Of a DNA stretch of 64,000 bases, positions 11,428-21,536 are shown in pieces. The notes beneath the pieces were generated by a model, which did no database searches, had not been told where the DNA came from, and saw nothing but the letters and a program-made list of their open reading frames with translations. Position 1 is the stretch's first letter, and the number at the start of each line of letters is the position of its first letter. Position numbers and translations under genes: made by a program. This DNA is from Pseudomonas sp. (GTDB lineage: Bacteria > Pseudomonadota > Gammaproteobacteria > Pseudomonadales > Pseudomonadaceae): positions 24,852-88,851 of the forward strand of contig JAUSOF010000009.1 in NCBI GenBank assembly GCA_030656145.1, read 5' to 3'.

Positions 11428-13341
11428 TTATTTGTTTTCCTTGACCTCTTCGAACTCCGCGTCGACTACGTCGTCGCCAGCGCCCTGAGTATCATCAGCA
11501 CCCTGGGCAGCACCCGGCTGCGGTTGCTCGGCATACATCTTTTGCGCCAGCGGAGTAGTAGCTTCGGACAGGGCATTGATCTTGGCTTCGATAGTCGCCT
11601 TGTCATCACCCTTGATCGCCGCTTCCAGCTCGCCCAAGGCTTTTTCGATTGCGACTTTCTCGTCCGCGGTGACCTTGTCGCCCGCTTCAGTGATCATCTT
11701 GCGGGTGGCATGCACCAACTGATCGCCCTGGTTACGTGCGGTCGCCAACTCTTCGAACTTGCGATCTTCCTCGGCATTGACCTCGGCATCGCGGACCATC
11801 TGCTGAATTTCTTCTTCAGACAGGCCGGAGTTGGCCTTGATCACGATCGACTGGGTCTTGCCAGTAGCCTTGTCTTTAGCGCCTACGTGCAAGATGCCGT
11901 TTGCATCGATATCGAAGGTTACTTCGATCTGCGGTACGCCACGCGGAGCCGGCGGAATCTCGGCCAGGTCAAACTTGCCCAGCGACTTGTTACCGCTGGC
12001 CTGCTTGCGCTCGCCCTGCAGCACATGAATGGTCACCGCGCCCTGGTTGTCATCGGCAGTCGAGAACACCTGCGATTTCTTGGTCGGAATCGTGGTGTTT
12101 TTCTCGATCAGCGCAGTCATCACGCCGCCCATGGTTTCGATACCCAGGGTCAGCGGCGACACGTCGAGCAGCAGCACGTCTTTCACGTCACCCGACAATA
12201 CGGCGCCCTGGATAGCAGCACCCATGGCTACAGCTTCGTCCGGGTTGACGTCCTTGCGCGCTTCCTTACCGAAGAAATCGGTAACCAGCTTCTGTACCAG
12301 CGGCATACGCGTCTGACCACCGACCAGAATCACGTCGTTGATCTTGGCCACGTCGATACCGGCGTCTTTCAGAGCAATGCGGCACGGTTCGATAGTGCGC
12401 TGCACCAGGTCTTCAACCAGCGACTCCAGCTTGGCGCGCGAAATTTTCACGTTCAAGTGCTTGGGGCCAGTGGCATCTGCAGTGATGTACGGCAGATTGA
12501 CATCGGTCTGCTGGCTCGAGGACAGCTCGATCTTGGCTTTTTCAGCGGCTTCTTTCAGGCGCTGCATGGCCAGCGGGTCACCCTTGAGGTTCATCCCGCT
12601 TTCTTTCTTGAACTCGTCGACCAGGTAGTCGATCAGGCGAATGTCAAAGTCTTCGCCGCCGAGGAAGGTGTCACCGTTGGTGGCCAACACTTCGAACTGG
12701 TGCTCGCCATCGACTTCGGCGATCTCGATCACCGACACGTCGAACGTACCGCCACCCAGGTCATAAACGATCACGGTGTGATCGCCCCTGGACTTGTCCA
12801 TGCCGTACGCCAGCGCAGCCGCGGTTGGCTCGTTGATGATGCGCTTGACGTCCAGACCGGCGATGCGACCGGCGTCTTTAGTCGCTTGGCGCTGACTGTC
12901 GTTGAAGTAGGCCGGCACGGTGATGACCGCCTCGGTCACTGGCTCGCCGAGGTAGTCTTCGGCGGTCTTCTTCATCTTCTTCAGAATTTCAGCCGAGATT
13001 TGTGGCGGCGCCATTTTCTGGCCGTTCACTTCAACCCAGGCGTCACCGTTATCAGCCTTGACGATCTTGTACGGCACCATCTGGATGTCTTTCTGTACAA
13101 CGTCTTCCTCGAAGCGACGACCGATCAAACGCTTCACCGCGTACAGGGTGTTGTGCGGATTGGTCACAGCCTGGCGCTTGGCCGACTGACCGACGAGGAT
13201 CTCACCGTCGTTGGCATAAGCAACGATCGACGGCGTGGTGCGAGTGCCTTCGGCATTCTCGATGACCTTGACGTTGCCGTTTTCCAGAATGGAGACACAC
13301 GAGTTGGTGGTCCCCAGGTCGATACCGATAATTCTGCCCAT
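11428..13341 (-). CDS. dnaK: Chaperone protein DnaK (Hsp70)
   Basis: ATP-driven chaperone working with DnaJ and GrpE. The nucleotide-binding domain starts with [10 protein letters not shown] and contains the phosphate-2 motif [12 protein letters not shown]; the substrate-binding domain and a C-terminal tail ending in acidic EEVKENK follow. Three consecutive ATG codons occur (13347, 13344, 13341); the third gives the usual [10 protein letters not shown] and places GGGAG about 8 nt upstream. A sigma-32-type promoter overlaps the end of grpE just upstream. Confidence 0.98.
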   Translation of the reverse strand: MGRIIGIDLGTTNSCVSILENGNVKVIENAEGTRTTPSIVAYANDGEILVGQSAKRQAVTNPHNTLYAVKRLIGRRFEEDVVQKDIQMVPYKIVKADNGDAWVEVNGQKMAPPQISAEILKKMKKTAEDYLGEPVTEAVITVPAYFNDSQRQATKDAGRIAGLDVKRIINEPTAAALAYGMDKSRGDHTVIVYDLGGGTFDVSVIEIAEVDGEHQFEVLATNGDTFLGGEDFDIRLIDYLVDEFKKESGMNLKGDPLAMQRLKEAAEKAKIELSSSQQTDVNLPYITADATGPKHLNVKISRAKLESLVEDLVQRTIEPCRIALKDAGIDVAKINDVILVGGQTRMPLVQKLVTDFFGKEARKDVNPDEAVAMGAAIQGAVLSGDVKDVLLLDVSPLTLGIETMGGVMTALIEKNTTIPTKKSQVFSTADDNQGAVTIHVLQGERKQASGNKSLGKFDLAEIPPAPRGVPQIEVTFDIDANGILHVGAKDKATGKTQSIVIKANSGLSEEEIQQMVRDAEVNAEEDRKFEELATARNQGDQLVHATRKMITEAGDKVTADEKVAIEKALGELEAAIKGDDKATIEAKINALSEATTPLAQKMYAEQPQPGAAQGADDTQGAGDDVVDAEFEEVKENK

Positions 13342-13418
13342 CATCATTCTCCCGAAACTTTGATATTTCCGCCGCTGCGCTCTGTCAGCCGCGGTAGCAT
13401 TAAAACGCTTGACTCATA

Positions 13419-13446
13419 AAATGGGGGCTGATCGCCGAATTTCAAG
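13419..13446 (-). promoter_or_regulatory. Sigma-32 heat-shock promoter for dnaK
   Basis: Read on the minus strand the elements are CTTGAA, 14 nt, then CCCCATTT, an excellent match to the RpoH consensus (CTTGAA-N14-CCCCATnT). The -35 box overlaps the last codons of grpE, giving dnaK its own heat-shock promoter about 80 bp before its start codon. Confidence 0.8.
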
Positions 13447-14011
13447 CCTGCTCATCGATAGACGGCGGAACTTCGGCTGGCGCCTTGCTGACCACCACCA
13501 TTGCCGGGCGCAGCAGCCGACCGTTGAGCAGATAGCCCTTCTGGAACACCTTGAGCACGCTGTTTGGCTCTACATGGGTGCTTTCCTGCATGGCCATGGC
13601 CTGGTGATGCTCAGGATTAAACGGCGCACCATGCGGATCAACGACTTCCAGCTGATAGCGTTTCAAGGTGTCCTGGAACAGCTTCAACGTCAGCTCCATA
13701 CCCTCGCGCACCGCCTTGATCGCCTCGTCATTCGGGCTCGACAGCTCGAGACCGCGCTCGAGACTATCGACCACCGGCAGCAGGTCGTTGGCGAACTTTT
13801 CCAAAGCGAACTTGTGCGCCTTCTCAATATCCTGCTCGGCGCGACGACGCACGTTCTGCAGGTCAGCCGCCATGCGCAGAGCCTGATCCTGAGCGGCAGC
13901 CAGCTCTTCTTCCAACACCTGAATGCGAGCATCCAGCTGATCGTTCGAGTCCATTTCGGCACCAGGCGCTACTTCTGGCAGCTGGGTATCGCGAGTCTGT
14001 TCGTCAGCCAT
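13442..14011 (-). CDS. grpE: Nucleotide exchange factor GrpE
   Basis: Homodimeric exchange factor that releases ADP from DnaK and works as a thermosensor. The 189-aa product has an N-terminal acidic/coiled-coil region (about residues 25-70), the family segment [17 protein letters not shown], and the C-terminal beta domain with HQAMAMQES and [18 protein letters not shown]. It is first in the grpE-dnaK-dnaJ run and has its own sigma-32 promoter. Confidence 0.97.
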   Translation of the reverse strand: MADEQTRDTQLPEVAPGAEMDSNDQLDARIQVLEEELAAAQDQALRMAADLQNVRRRAEQDIEKAHKFALEKFANDLLPVVDSLERGLELSSPNDEAIKAVREGMELTLKLFQDTLKRYQLEVVDPHGAPFNPEHHQAMAMQESTHVEPNSVLKVFQKGYLLNGRLLRPAMVVVSKAPAEVPPSIDEQA

Positions 14012-14063
14012 GCGTTTCTCCTCTAAAAATTCGACGCCAGCCTAAACTCGCGCCCTGCCGCCT

Positions 14064-14091
14064 ATATGGGGACAAAATCCGCAGCTTCAAG
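14064..14091 (-). promoter_or_regulatory. Sigma-32 heat-shock promoter for grpE
   Basis: On the minus strand CTTGAA is followed after 14 nt by CCCCATAT, matching the RpoH consensus at essentially every defined position. It lies about 50-80 bp upstream of the grpE ATG and has the same architecture and spacing as the dnaK promoter. Confidence 0.85.
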
Positions 14092-14125
14092 TGCAGCACA
14101 AGGATTGCCAGCCACGAAATAAACA

Positions 14126-14141
14126 CTGTATAAATATACAC
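14126..14141 (+). promoter_or_regulatory. LexA (SOS) box upstream of recN
   Basis: CTGTATAAATATACAC matches the LexA operator CTG-N10-CAG except for the last base, with the expected AT-rich alternating core. It lies 23 bp before the recN ATG, consistent with the SOS induction of recN known in gammaproteobacteria. Confidence 0.8.
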
Positions 14142-14164
14142 ATCGAAGATCTGGAGGCCTCGCC

Positions 14165-15838
14165 ATGCTGGTGCACCTGTCCGTACACAACTACGCCATC
14201 GTTGAACACCTCGACCTGGAGCTGGACAGCGGCATGAGCGTCATCAGCGGCGAAACCGGCGCCGGTAAATCGATCATGCTCGACGCCCTCGGCCTCTGCC
14301 TCGGGGATCGCGCCGACAGCGGCGTGGTGCGCCCCGGGGCCGACAAGGCGGACATTCTGGCCAGCTTCGACTTGGGCGACATCCCGGAAGCGCGCACCTG
14401 GCTGGCTGAGCGCGACCTTGACCACGACGGCCCATGCATCATGCGTCGAGTGATCACTGCAGAAGGTCGCTCACGCGGCTACATCAATGGCTCACCCTGC
14501 CCCCAAGGCGACCTCAAGGCCCTCGGCGAGCTGCTGATCGATATCCACAGCCAGCACGAACACCAGTCCCTGCTCAAGGCCGAAACCCACCGCCGCCTGC
14601 TCGACGAGTATGCCGGAAGCCAGGAATTGGCGCGCCAGGTGCAACTGGCCGCCCAGCGCTGGAAACAAACCCGCAGTGAGCTGCAGCGCCTGTCCAGCAT
14701 CGGCGACGAGCAACGCTCACGCCACCAGCTGCTCAGCTATCAGCTTGAAGAACTGGACAGCCTGGCCCTGGGCGAAAACGAACTGCAACAACTGGAGCAG
14801 GAACACAAAAACCTGACCAACGCTGAAAGCCTGCTCAGCGCCTGCCGCCTGGTGATCGAGCAGTGCAGCGAGAACGACGCAGGTAACGTGCTCTCGGCAT
14901 TGACCGCCAGCCTCACCCGCTTGGGCACTTTTCAGGGTCAACCGAGCGCCTTGAGCGAAGCGACCAACCTGCTGGCCAGCGCACAAATCCAGGTGGAAGA
15001 AGCCGTCGGTGAACTCAACCGCTTTCTCGATCACTTCGACGCCGATCCCGAGCGCCTGCGACAGATGGAGGAACGCATGGATGCGATCTATACCCTGGCC
15101 CGCAAGCACCGCATTCAGCCCAGCGAACTGATTGCCATGCAGCAGCAACTGTTCGAGGAGCTGGAAAGCCTCAATGCCGACGATCAAGCCGCCGAACGCC
15201 TGGACGATGAACTGGCCGCGTTCGAGCGCCACTACCAGGAAAAGGCCAGCGAACTCAGCATCATGCGCCACCGCGCAGCCAGCGAACTGGCCACTGCGGT
15301 AGAACTGGAAATGCAGAATCTGGGCATGCCGGGCGGCCGCTTCAACATCAAACTGAGCGTGAACAACAATAGCGAGCCACACCCCAACGGCCTCGAACAG
15401 CTGGAATTCCTGGTCAGCGCTAACCCTGGACAACCACTCAAGACCCTGGCCAAGGTCGCTTCTGGCGGTGAGCTGTCGCGCATCAGCCTGGCAATCCAGG
15501 TGATCACCGCACAAACCTCTCGCGTACCGACCCTGGTATTCGACGAAGTTGACGTCGGCATTGGCGGCCCTACCGCTGAAGTGGTCGGGCAACTGCTGCG
15601 CCGCCTCGGTGATCGCGGACAGGTACTGACCGTCACCCACCTGCCTCAAGTGGCCGCCCAGGGCCATCAGCACCTGTTCGTACACAAGGCGCGCGACAGC
15701 GATGCCACCCGCACAGCCGTGAGCAAGCTGGATAGAAACCAGCGCATCGAAGAAATCGCCCGCATGCTGGGTGGCGTCGACCTGACCGAAGAGTCACTGG
15801 CCCATGCCCGACAGATGGTCAGCAGCGCCCAGGCATAA
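14165..15838 (+). CDS. recN: DNA repair protein RecN
   Basis: SMC-like ATPase that acts at double-strand breaks. The 557-aa protein has the N-terminal ATPase half with Walker A GETGAGKS (about residues 30-37), a long alpha-helical coiled-coil middle and the C-terminal half with the ABC signature SGGELSRISLAIQ and Walker B VFDEVDVGIGG. Length is normal. A LexA-type box immediately precedes the gene. Confidence 0.97.
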   Translation: MLVHLSVHNYAIVEHLDLELDSGMSVISGETGAGKSIMLDALGLCLGDRADSGVVRPGADKADILASFDLGDIPEARTWLAERDLDHDGPCIMRRVITAEGRSRGYINGSPCPQGDLKALGELLIDIHSQHEHQSLLKAETHRRLLDEYAGSQELARQVQLAAQRWKQTRSELQRLSSIGDEQRSRHQLLSYQLEELDSLALGENELQQLEQEHKNLTNAESLLSACRLVIEQCSENDAGNVLSALTASLTRLGTFQGQPSALSEATNLLASAQIQVEEAVGELNRFLDHFDADPERLRQMEERMDAIYTLARKHRIQPSELIAMQQQLFEELESLNADDQAAERLDDELAAFERHYQEKASELSIMRHRAASELATAVELEMQNLGMPGGRFNIKLSVNNNSEPHPNGLEQLEFLVSANPGQPLKTLAKVASGGELSRISLAIQVITAQTSRVPTLVFDEVDVGIGGPTAEVVGQLLRRLGDRGQVLTVTHLPQVAAQGHQHLFVHKARDSDATRTAVSKLDRNQRIEEIARMLGGVDLTEESLAHARQMVSSAQA

Positions 15839-16370
15839 CGGATGGCGCTGCACCAATATCGTGTTGCATGGCAGATTCAGACCTAAGCCCTTTTTGCATA
15901 GCTGGCAACGGGCAGGGTGACGCGGGGCCGCCCAGGCCGTGCGCACCAACGCAGGCAACGAACACGGGTGCGCACGGCGCACCCTACAGACCCAGGCCAC
16001 CTCAAATGCGGTGGCAATAACTGAACGCCACACGCCATTGGTACATAGCCTAGCGGGTGCCCGCAGCAATAAAGTCATGCCTGAGATAGACACTGAAGAG
16101 ACGCTCAGCGCCTGCAGAAGCCCCGCCGTCCATACGACGGGGGATATCCCATCAAACTAAAAATAACTCACTGTTTTATATATAGAAATTAAATCAGAAC
16201 ATGAACTCTGTAGGAGCCAGCTTGCTGGCGATCTTTGCAGATCAAAGGCATCGCCGGACCGTAGCAAGGGCTACGCCCCCAAGTGCTCACGGCCTCTACG
16301 CGACAGCGCGGTGCCTGGACGCCCCCTGCAGGTTCTGCTGCATGCAACACAGAACCGTGGCATAACAAAG
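15839..16370. other. Intergenic region between recN and fur with dispersed repeats
   Basis: No convincing gene. It holds a palindromic dispersed repeat around 15966-15989 (GGTGCGCACGGCGCACC type) and a half REP element at 16213-16228 whose 16-bp core is identical to both arms of the REP pair inside hsdR at 43631-43688. Several open frames here lack coding character and family resemblance. Confidence 0.6.
16213..16228 (+). repeat. REP element half-site
   Basis: The 16-mer GGAGCCAGCTTGCTGG occurs here and, as an inverted pair, in hsdR at 43631-43646 and 43673-43688. It is a typical Pseudomonas REP core preceded by TGTA. Only one arm is intact here; the downstream partner is degenerate. Confidence 0.7.
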
Positions 16371-16400
16371 AATAAAGGCGACCCGTGGGTCGCCTTTATT
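16371..16400 (-). terminator. Intrinsic terminator of fur
   Basis: AATAAAGGCGACC and GGTCGCCTTTATT form a perfect 13-bp stem with a CGTG loop. It lies about 20 bp past the fur stop codon on the minus strand. Confidence 0.8.
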
Positions 16401-16419
16401 CATACCTCGCTGTATGCGC

Positions 16420-16824
16420 CTACTTCTTTTTGCGCACGTAGAGCACCAGGTTGTGATCGACCATTTCAAAGCCATGCTCGAGCACGATTTCTTTCTGCCG
16501 CCTCTCGATTTCAGGGTCGAAGAATTCGATCACCTCACCCGAATCGACACAAACCATATGATCGTGATGGCCACCATCGGCCAACTCGAACACGGCATGG
16601 CCGCCATCGAAGTTGTGACGCACCACCAGCCCTGCAGCCTCGAACTGGGTCAGTACGCGGTACACGGTGGCCAGGCCAACGTCCTCACCCGCCTCCATCA
16701 GGGCCTTGTAAACATCTTCTGCACTCATGTGACGTTGCTCGGCGGAATCGAGCATCTGCAGAATTTTGACCCGTGGCAAGGTCACTTTCAGGCCAGCTTT
16801 GCGTAGTTCGCTATTTTCAACCAT
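16420..16824 (-). CDS. fur: Ferric uptake regulator Fur
   Basis: Fe(II)-responsive repressor binding 19-bp Fur boxes. The 134-aa protein has the N-terminal winged helix (ELRKAGLKVTLPRVKILQML), and metal-site residues in the segments GGHHDHMVCVDSG and CVDSGEVIEFFDPEIE, with a C-terminal dimerisation domain. It is divergent from bamE across about 97 bp, the standard fur/omlA arrangement of Pseudomonas. A Fur-type box is visible upstream of the TonB receptor at 34866. Confidence 0.98.
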   Translation of the reverse strand: MVENSELRKAGLKVTLPRVKILQMLDSAEQRHMSAEDVYKALMEAGEDVGLATVYRVLTQFEAAGLVVRHNFDGGHAVFELADGGHHDHMVCVDSGEVIEFFDPEIERRQKEIVLEHGFEMVDHNLVLYVRKKK

Positions 16825-16921
16825 GGTCTGCTTTCTCGCGGAAGCGGCTTCGCAGCTTCCTTTATTGCGGGTATGATCGGGGTTTACGTTGCCCAGCCAA
16901 GATAGTGGAAGTCACCCTCCG

Positions 16922-17443
16922 ATGCAAAAAACCAAGCTCCTGCTGACCAGTCTCACCTTTGTGGGACTCATCGCGCTCGCCGGTTGTTCTTTCCCCGGGG
17001 TTTATAAAATTGACGTCCAACAGGGCAATGTCGTTACACAAGACATGATAGATCAATTGCGCCCTGGAATGACCCGCAGCCAAGTGCGCTTTATCATGGG
17101 CAACCCGTTGCTCACCGACACCTTCCATGCCAATCGCTGGGACTACCTGTACAGCATCCAGCCTGGCGGCGGTAAACGCCTGCAAGAGCGTGTGAGCGTA
17201 ACGTTCAATGGCAATGATCAACTGGCCGGCCTGTCGGGCGACTTCATGCCCGGCGTCAGCCGCGACGAAGCTATTCTTGGCCAGAGTGGAGCCAGCGTAG
17301 TTGCGCCGCAAACTACCGCGCAACCGCAAGCTGAACAACCACCAGCGCCAGGCTCCTTGCTTGAGCAGATCCAGCGTGAAGTCGACGACGTGCAGAGCGT
17401 AGCGGTACCAACCCCGGAACCACTGGACAGCTCACCGCAGTAA
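16922..17443 (+). CDS. bamE: Outer membrane assembly lipoprotein BamE (OmlA)
   Basis: Lipoprotein subunit of the BAM complex that inserts beta-barrel proteins in the outer membrane. The ATG at 16922 gives a signal peptide with lipobox LAGC, so Cys about residue 22 would be lipidated; the frame extends upstream but without signal character. The SmpA/OmlA domain is clear ([27 protein letters not shown]). The roughly 40-residue Gln/Pro-rich C-terminal extension is typical of Pseudomonas OmlA. Confidence 0.95.
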   Translation: MQKTKLLLTSLTFVGLIALAGCSFPGVYKIDVQQGNVVTQDMIDQLRPGMTRSQVRFIMGNPLLTDTFHANRWDYLYSIQPGGGKRLQERVSVTFNGNDQLAGLSGDFMPGVSRDEAILGQSGASVVAPQTTAQPQAEQPPAPGSLLEQIQREVDDVQSVAVPTPEPLDSSPQ

Positions 17444-17453
17444 AGCGACCCGC

Positions 17454-17484
17454 AAAAAAAGCCCAGAAGTTTCTGGGCTTTTTT
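17454..17484. terminator. Bidirectional terminator after bamE
   Basis: A-tract, GCCCAGAA, short loop, TTCTGGGC and T-tract form a textbook intrinsic terminator 10 bp after the bamE stop. The flanking A and T tracts make it usable from both sides. Confidence 0.9.
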
Positions 17485-17746
17485 ATGCGTGAGTACCCCT
17501 CAGGTGTTGCCGCAATGGGTAGGCTGGCGCGGACAGCGAAGCCACGCAGACCGCAGCAAATTCGCTGGCCTTGGCCGCCCTGTGCCTCAGGCCACGCGGC
17601 CTACGAGTGATCTCCCCGCAGCAGTTAATCGCCACATCGCCATCCAGCGCGTCACAGACAAGTCCGCCCCGCAGCTACCACCTGACTGGGCAGGAGAGAA
17701 CTTGCCCGCGATAGCCGTCGCCGGGACGCTGCCCGTCAGCTTGTCG
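17485..17746. other. Intergenic region between bamE and rnfH
   Basis: About 260 bp with no recognisable gene or strong signal beyond the terminator at its left side. Open frames in it lack family resemblance. Confidence 0.5.
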
Positions 17747-18067
17747 TCAAGCGCCCTCTTCGTCAGCCTTGGCCTGAGCCGCCCGGGCAGCACGCTGCTT
17801 GCGAACCTCTTTCGGATCGGCAATCAGAGGCCGATAGATTTCCACTCGCTCGCCATCCTCCAGGACTCGCTCTTGTGGCTTGGCAACGGCCTTGCCGAAG
17901 ATCCCCAGCGGACTGCTCTCCAAATCAAGACCAGGGAAATGCGCCTGCATGCCCGATTGCTCCGCGGCCTGGCGCATCGTCGTGCCGTAAGGCAGGCTCA
18001 GGCGCAGCAACTTCTGCTTGTCCGCCAAGGCATAGACCACTTCAACTGCGATCATTTTGCTATCCAT
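17747..18067 (-). CDS. rnfH: RnfH family ubiquitin-like protein
   Basis: Small beta-grasp protein of unknown precise role, conserved beside ratA and smpB. The product has the family core IAVEVVYALADKQ, a GTTMRQAAEQSG helix and GDGERVEIYRPL-like end (here LEDGERVEIYRPLIADPKE), then a basic/alanine-rich tail. The ATG at 18067 overlaps the ratA stop by several bases; a second ATG 12 nt later (MIAVEV) is an alternative. The overlap suggests coupling with ratA. Confidence 0.88.
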   Translation of the reverse strand: MDSKMIAVEVVYALADKQKLLRLSLPYGTTMRQAAEQSGMQAHFPGLDLESSPLGIFGKAVAKPQERVLEDGERVEIYRPLIADPKEVRKQRAARAAQAKADEEGA

Positions 18068-18494
18068 ATAGCTGCTTCGCCCTTTGGCAGAAGGCATCCA
18101 CCAGGGTGTTTGCCGCCTGATTGAACAGCGGCCCAAGTGTTACCCGCACCAACGGACCGGCATAGTCGAAGGTCAGGTCCAGGCTGATCTTGCAGGCTTT
18201 GTCGCCCAATGCCTTGAACACCCACTGGCCATGCAGTTGATTGAACGGCCCCTCCTCCAGCACCAGCTCGATCGACTGCCCCCAAACCAGCACATTACGG
18301 GTAATAAAACGCTGGCTAACGCCACCCTTGGCCACTGCCAGACTGGCACGCATGTGGGTTTGACTGACGTCCAGAACCTCACTGGCCGAACACCAGGGCA
18401 GGAACTCCGGATAACGCGCCACGTCATTGACCAACTCATACAGGACAGCCGCAGGGTAAGGCAGCAACGCCGAACGTTGAATATGGGTGCTCAT
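18060..18494 (-). CDS. ratA: RatA/YfjG family START-domain protein (COQ10-like)
   Basis: SRPBCC-fold protein; E. coli RatA has been described as blocking 70S ribosome association, while related Coq10 proteins bind ubiquinone. The 144-aa length is standard, with the family pattern LLPYPAAVLYELVNDVARYPEFLPWC near the start and the segment GPLVRVTLGPLFNQAANTLVDAF at the end. It overlaps rnfH and is the neighbour of smpB only through the intervening transporter gene. Confidence 0.92.
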   Translation of the reverse strand: MSTHIQRSALLPYPAAVLYELVNDVARYPEFLPWCSASEVLDVSQTHMRASLAVAKGGVSQRFITRNVLVWGQSIELVLEEGPFNQLHGQWVFKALGDKACKISLDLTFDYAGPLVRVTLGPLFNQAANTLVDAFCQRAKQLYG

Positions 18495-18528
18495 AAGCCT
18501 GCACCTTCACTCAGTAGGGTCACTGTAC

Positions 18529-19932
18529 TCATTTCATCAACTCTGCCACAAACACGATCAATATCCCCAATGGCGCCACCACTCGCATCAACCAGTAGAC
18601 CAAACCAAACAGCAGCGGGTTGTTGATTGCCAACTCTTCGCGCACCACTTCGCGCTTGAGTACCCAACCAGCGAACAGGACAAAGGCCAGACCGCCCGCC
18701 GGCAAGAGAATGCGGCTGGTCAGGTAGTCGACGCTGTCGAAGAAGTTTCGCCCGCCCTCGGCGCCCCACTGAAACAGATGAAAACCATCTTCAGCGAAGA
18801 CAAAGAACTTGGCTTCGGCACCAAGATTGAAGGACAACACAGTGCCCATGCCCACCACCCAGCACAGCAACACCAACACACTGGTGACCAGCGCCCGGCT
18901 GCGCTGGGTACGCTCGACCAGATAAGCAACTGCCGGTTCCAACATCGAGATCGACGAGGTCCAGGCTGCGATCAGCACCAACACGAAAAACAACGTACCC
19001 ATTACCTGGCCGAACACAATATTGCCGAAAGCCACCGGCAGGGTGACGAACATCAGTCCAGGCCCGGCGCCCGGTTCCAGGCCGGCGGCAAACACGATGG
19101 GAAACAACGCCAATCCGGCAGTCAGGGCCACCAGGGTATCGAGAATCCCGACGGCCAGCACAGTGCTGCCAATCGACGCTCGCTTGGGCATGTAGGCGCC
19201 ATACACCATGATCGCACCGACGCCAACGCTGAGGGTGAAGAAGGCATGGCCCAGCGCAGCCAGCACGCCGTCGAGCAGCCTGTCCGGCTGAAAATCGAAG
19301 AGGAAGTGAAAACCCTGCATAAAGTGCCCGGTGGTCATGCTGTAACCCAGCAGTACCAGCAACAAGACAAACAGCAGCGGCATCATGACGCGCAGGCTGC
19401 GCTCCAGCCCGGCCACGACTCCACGGGCGATGACGAATCCGGTCAACAGCATGAACAGCGTGTGCCACAGGGTCAGGCGCCAGGGATCGGTGGTCAACGC
19501 ACCGAACGCAGCACCCGCGCCGTCGGCACTGATACCTTCGAATTGACCGCCGCCCATGCCGATGATGTAGTCCAGCGACCAGCCGGCAATGACACTGTAG
19601 AAGGACAGGATCAGCAACGCGGCGACCATCCCCATCAGCGCTGCCCACGACCACCTCGGTGAGGCGCCAGACTCCAGCGCCAGTGTTGCCAGGGCATTCA
19701 CCGGACTCTGCCGGCCACGGCGGCCGATCAGGGTTTCCGCCAGCATGATCGGCAAGCCGACCAGAAAAATACACACCAGGTACATGATGACAAAGGCGCC
19801 GCCGCCATACATGCCCGTCATGTAGGGAAACTTCCAGATATTGCCGAGGCCCACTGCAGAGCCGGTTGCCGCCAGGATAAATACCCAACGACTGGCCCAG
19901 GCGCCGTGGATCGAAACCTTATCACTCACCAT
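18529..19932 (-). CDS. Sodium-dependent neurotransmitter:sodium symporter family transporter
   Basis: Inner-membrane Na+-coupled symporter of the NSS/SNF family (LeuT fold); substrate probably an amino acid but not predictable. The 467-aa protein opens with the first transmembrane helix motif [22 protein letters not shown], where the unwound helix binds sodium and substrate, and has about 11-12 hydrophobic segments. It is transcribed toward ratA and is divergent from smpB across about 110 bp. Confidence 0.93.
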   Translation of the reverse strand: MVSDKVSIHGAWASRWVFILAATGSAVGLGNIWKFPYMTGMYGGGAFVIMYLVCIFLVGLPIMLAETLIGRRGRQSPVNALATLALESGASPRWSWAALMGMVAALLILSFYSVIAGWSLDYIIGMGGGQFEGISADGAGAAFGALTTDPWRLTLWHTLFMLLTGFVIARGVVAGLERSLRVMMPLLFVLLLVLLGYSMTTGHFMQGFHFLFDFQPDRLLDGVLAALGHAFFTLSVGVGAIMVYGAYMPKRASIGSTVLAVGILDTLVALTAGLALFPIVFAAGLEPGAGPGLMFVTLPVAFGNIVFGQVMGTLFFVLVLIAAWTSSISMLEPAVAYLVERTQRSRALVTSVLVLLCWVVGMGTVLSFNLGAEAKFFVFAEDGFHLFQWGAEGGRNFFDSVDYLTSRILLPAGGLAFVLFAGWVLKREVVREELAINNPLLFGLVYWLMRVVAPLGILIVFVAELMK

Positions 19933-20041
19933 GATTACGCCCGAGATATGTGCAAAAGACGCGCATTGTCCGGGATTACCCCACCTCTCTCAAGATCAGG
20001 CTGTCGCCAGCAGGCCAACGACTGCCTATAATGCCGCCCCT

Positions 20042-20524
20042 ATGGCTAAACAAAAGAAACACCCTCAAGGCACCATCGCCCAAAATAAAAAGGCGATGCA
20101 CGATTATTTCGTCGAATCCAGATTCGAGGCGGGCTTGGTCCTGGCCGGCTGGGAAGTGAAAAGCCTGCGCGCCGGCAAGGCCCAATTGGTCGACAGCTAT
20201 GTATTGCTGAAGGACGATGAAGCCTGGCTGATGGGCTGCCACATCACCCCCCTGAAGACTGCCAGCACCCATGTAATTGCCGACCCGATCCGCACACGCA
20301 AGCTGCTGCTGAACAAACGCGAACTGGAAAAACTGTTCGGCGCCGTGCAGCAAAAAGGCTACACCTGCGTGGCGATCTCGATTTACTGGAAGGCGCATTT
20401 GATCAAATGCGAGATTGCCCTGGCCAAGGGCAAGAAGGACTTCGACAAGCGTCACACGGAAAAAGAACGTGACGCTGACCGCGAAGTACAGCGCGCCATG
20501 CGCAGCAAGGGTAAAGACGACTAA
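20042..20524 (+). CDS. smpB: SsrA-binding protein SmpB
   Basis: Binds tmRNA and guides it into stalled ribosomes for trans-translation. The ATG at 20042 gives [18 protein letters not shown], the family start, and 160 aa; the open frame continues upstream but without homology. Conserved features include [20 protein letters not shown] and the basic C-terminal tail [16 protein letters not shown] that enters the mRNA channel. Its partner ssrA lies about 11 kb downstream in this window. Confidence 0.97.
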   Translation: MAKQKKHPQGTIAQNKKAMHDYFVESRFEAGLVLAGWEVKSLRAGKAQLVDSYVLLKDDEAWLMGCHITPLKTASTHVIADPIRTRKLLLNKRELEKLFGAVQQKGYTCVAISIYWKAHLIKCEIALAKGKKDFDKRHTEKERDADREVQRAMRSKGKDD

Positions 20525-20584
20525 TGAGCGACCCGGCCCTCACGGGCCAGGCCGTTCCGGCATCCTGCGAGCGACTAACCCACC

Positions 20585-21367
20585 CTAAGCCTTGACGCTT
20601 GCCGCCGCCCCACGGCGCTGCGCTCTTTCTTCTCGTCGTGCTTGCTGCTGCACCTCGGCGAGCACTTCCTGTACATAGTCGATATGCCGGTTGGACAACT
20701 GCCGTGCGTCTTCGGCGCGCCCCTCGATGATTGCTTCATAGAGCGCCCGATGCTGATCAATCAGCATGTCGCGGGTCTCGTCGCGCTGAGCGTACATGCC
20801 GCCGATATTGGTCACCACATTGCGCTTGAGTAGATCGAACAAGCCGCGAATGGTGTGCAGCAACACCGCGTTATGACTGGCTTCGGCGATGGCCAGGTGA
20901 AAGTTCGCATCGGCCGCCCCCTCCTCCGCACGAGTCACCTTGCCGCTGCGGCTGTAGCAGTCCTGCAGCGCCGCAAAGGACTCACTCAGGCGCTGACGAT
21001 CCCGCTCGGTGGCGCGCTGCGCGGCATAGAACGCGCAAGAACCTTCCAGGGTGTGGCGAAACTCCAGCAGGTCGCGCTGGGCTTCCGGGTTGCTTTCAAG
21101 CAGCGGTAACAACGGGTCACTGAAGGTCGAACCAAGCGACTCGGCAACGTAGTTGCCCCCACCCTGACGACTGACCAGCAGACCTTTGGCTGCCAGTTTC
21201 TGAATCGCCTCACGCAATGACGGACGCGACACGCCGAAGCGCTCGGCCAGCGCCCGCTCGGCAGGCAGCCGCTCACCGGCACGCAACGTACCTTCCAGAA
21301 TCATGGTTTCCAGCTGAATGACGATGTCGTCCGACAAACGGCGCTGGCGCACCTGACCTACTTCCAT
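20585..21367 (-). CDS. lldR: GntR/FadR-type lactate-responsive regulator LldR
   Basis: Transcriptional regulator of lactate utilisation. The ATG at 21367 gives a 260-aa protein with an N-terminal winged helix (ETMILEGTLRAGERLPAE followed by FGVSRPSLREAIQKLAAKG) and a C-terminal FCD ligand domain with the metal-type histidines in the segments FHLAIAEASHNAVLLH and DQHRALYEAI. It is divergent from lldP-lldD-dld, and two TGGTA-N-TACCA palindromes lie in the shared intergenic region. Confidence 0.94.
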   Translation of the reverse strand: MEVGQVRQRRLSDDIVIQLETMILEGTLRAGERLPAERALAERFGVSRPSLREAIQKLAAKGLLVSRQGGGNYVAESLGSTFSDPLLPLLESNPEAQRDLLEFRHTLEGSCAFYAAQRATERDRQRLSESFAALQDCYSRSGKVTRAEEGAADANFHLAIAEASHNAVLLHTIRGLFDLLKRNVVTNIGGMYAQRDETRDMLIDQHRALYEAIIEGRAEDARQLSNRHIDYVQEVLAEVQQQARREERAQRRGAAASVKA

Positions 21368-21381
21368 AGCCCGAACCTCAC

Positions 21382-21392
21382 TGGTATTACCA
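21382..21392. promoter_or_regulatory. LldR-type operator, proximal to lldR
   Basis: TGGTATTACCA is a perfect palindrome matching the FadR-subfamily GntR operator core. It lies 15 bp upstream of the lldR start, a position suited to autoregulation. Confidence 0.75.
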
Positions 21393-21536
21393 CCTGAAAC
21401 CCCTTCCTTACGCACCGGTGGCGCAAGCCTATAGCGGCGCTTAAAGCCTTACAAGACAGGCATGCTCGACCAAAGTAGTAAGCCTGCTAATTGACAGTGG
21501 CAGGCATCCACTTTTACTCTGGCGGCGCAACATTGT

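Noticed and set aside
11320..13419. 699-codon open frame antisense to dnaK
   Set aside because: Shadow of dnaK in a high-GC genome; no ribosome site or recognisable domain.
15939..16160. Short open frame between recN and fur
   Set aside because: Covers a dispersed palindromic repeat and has no family resemblance or ribosome site.
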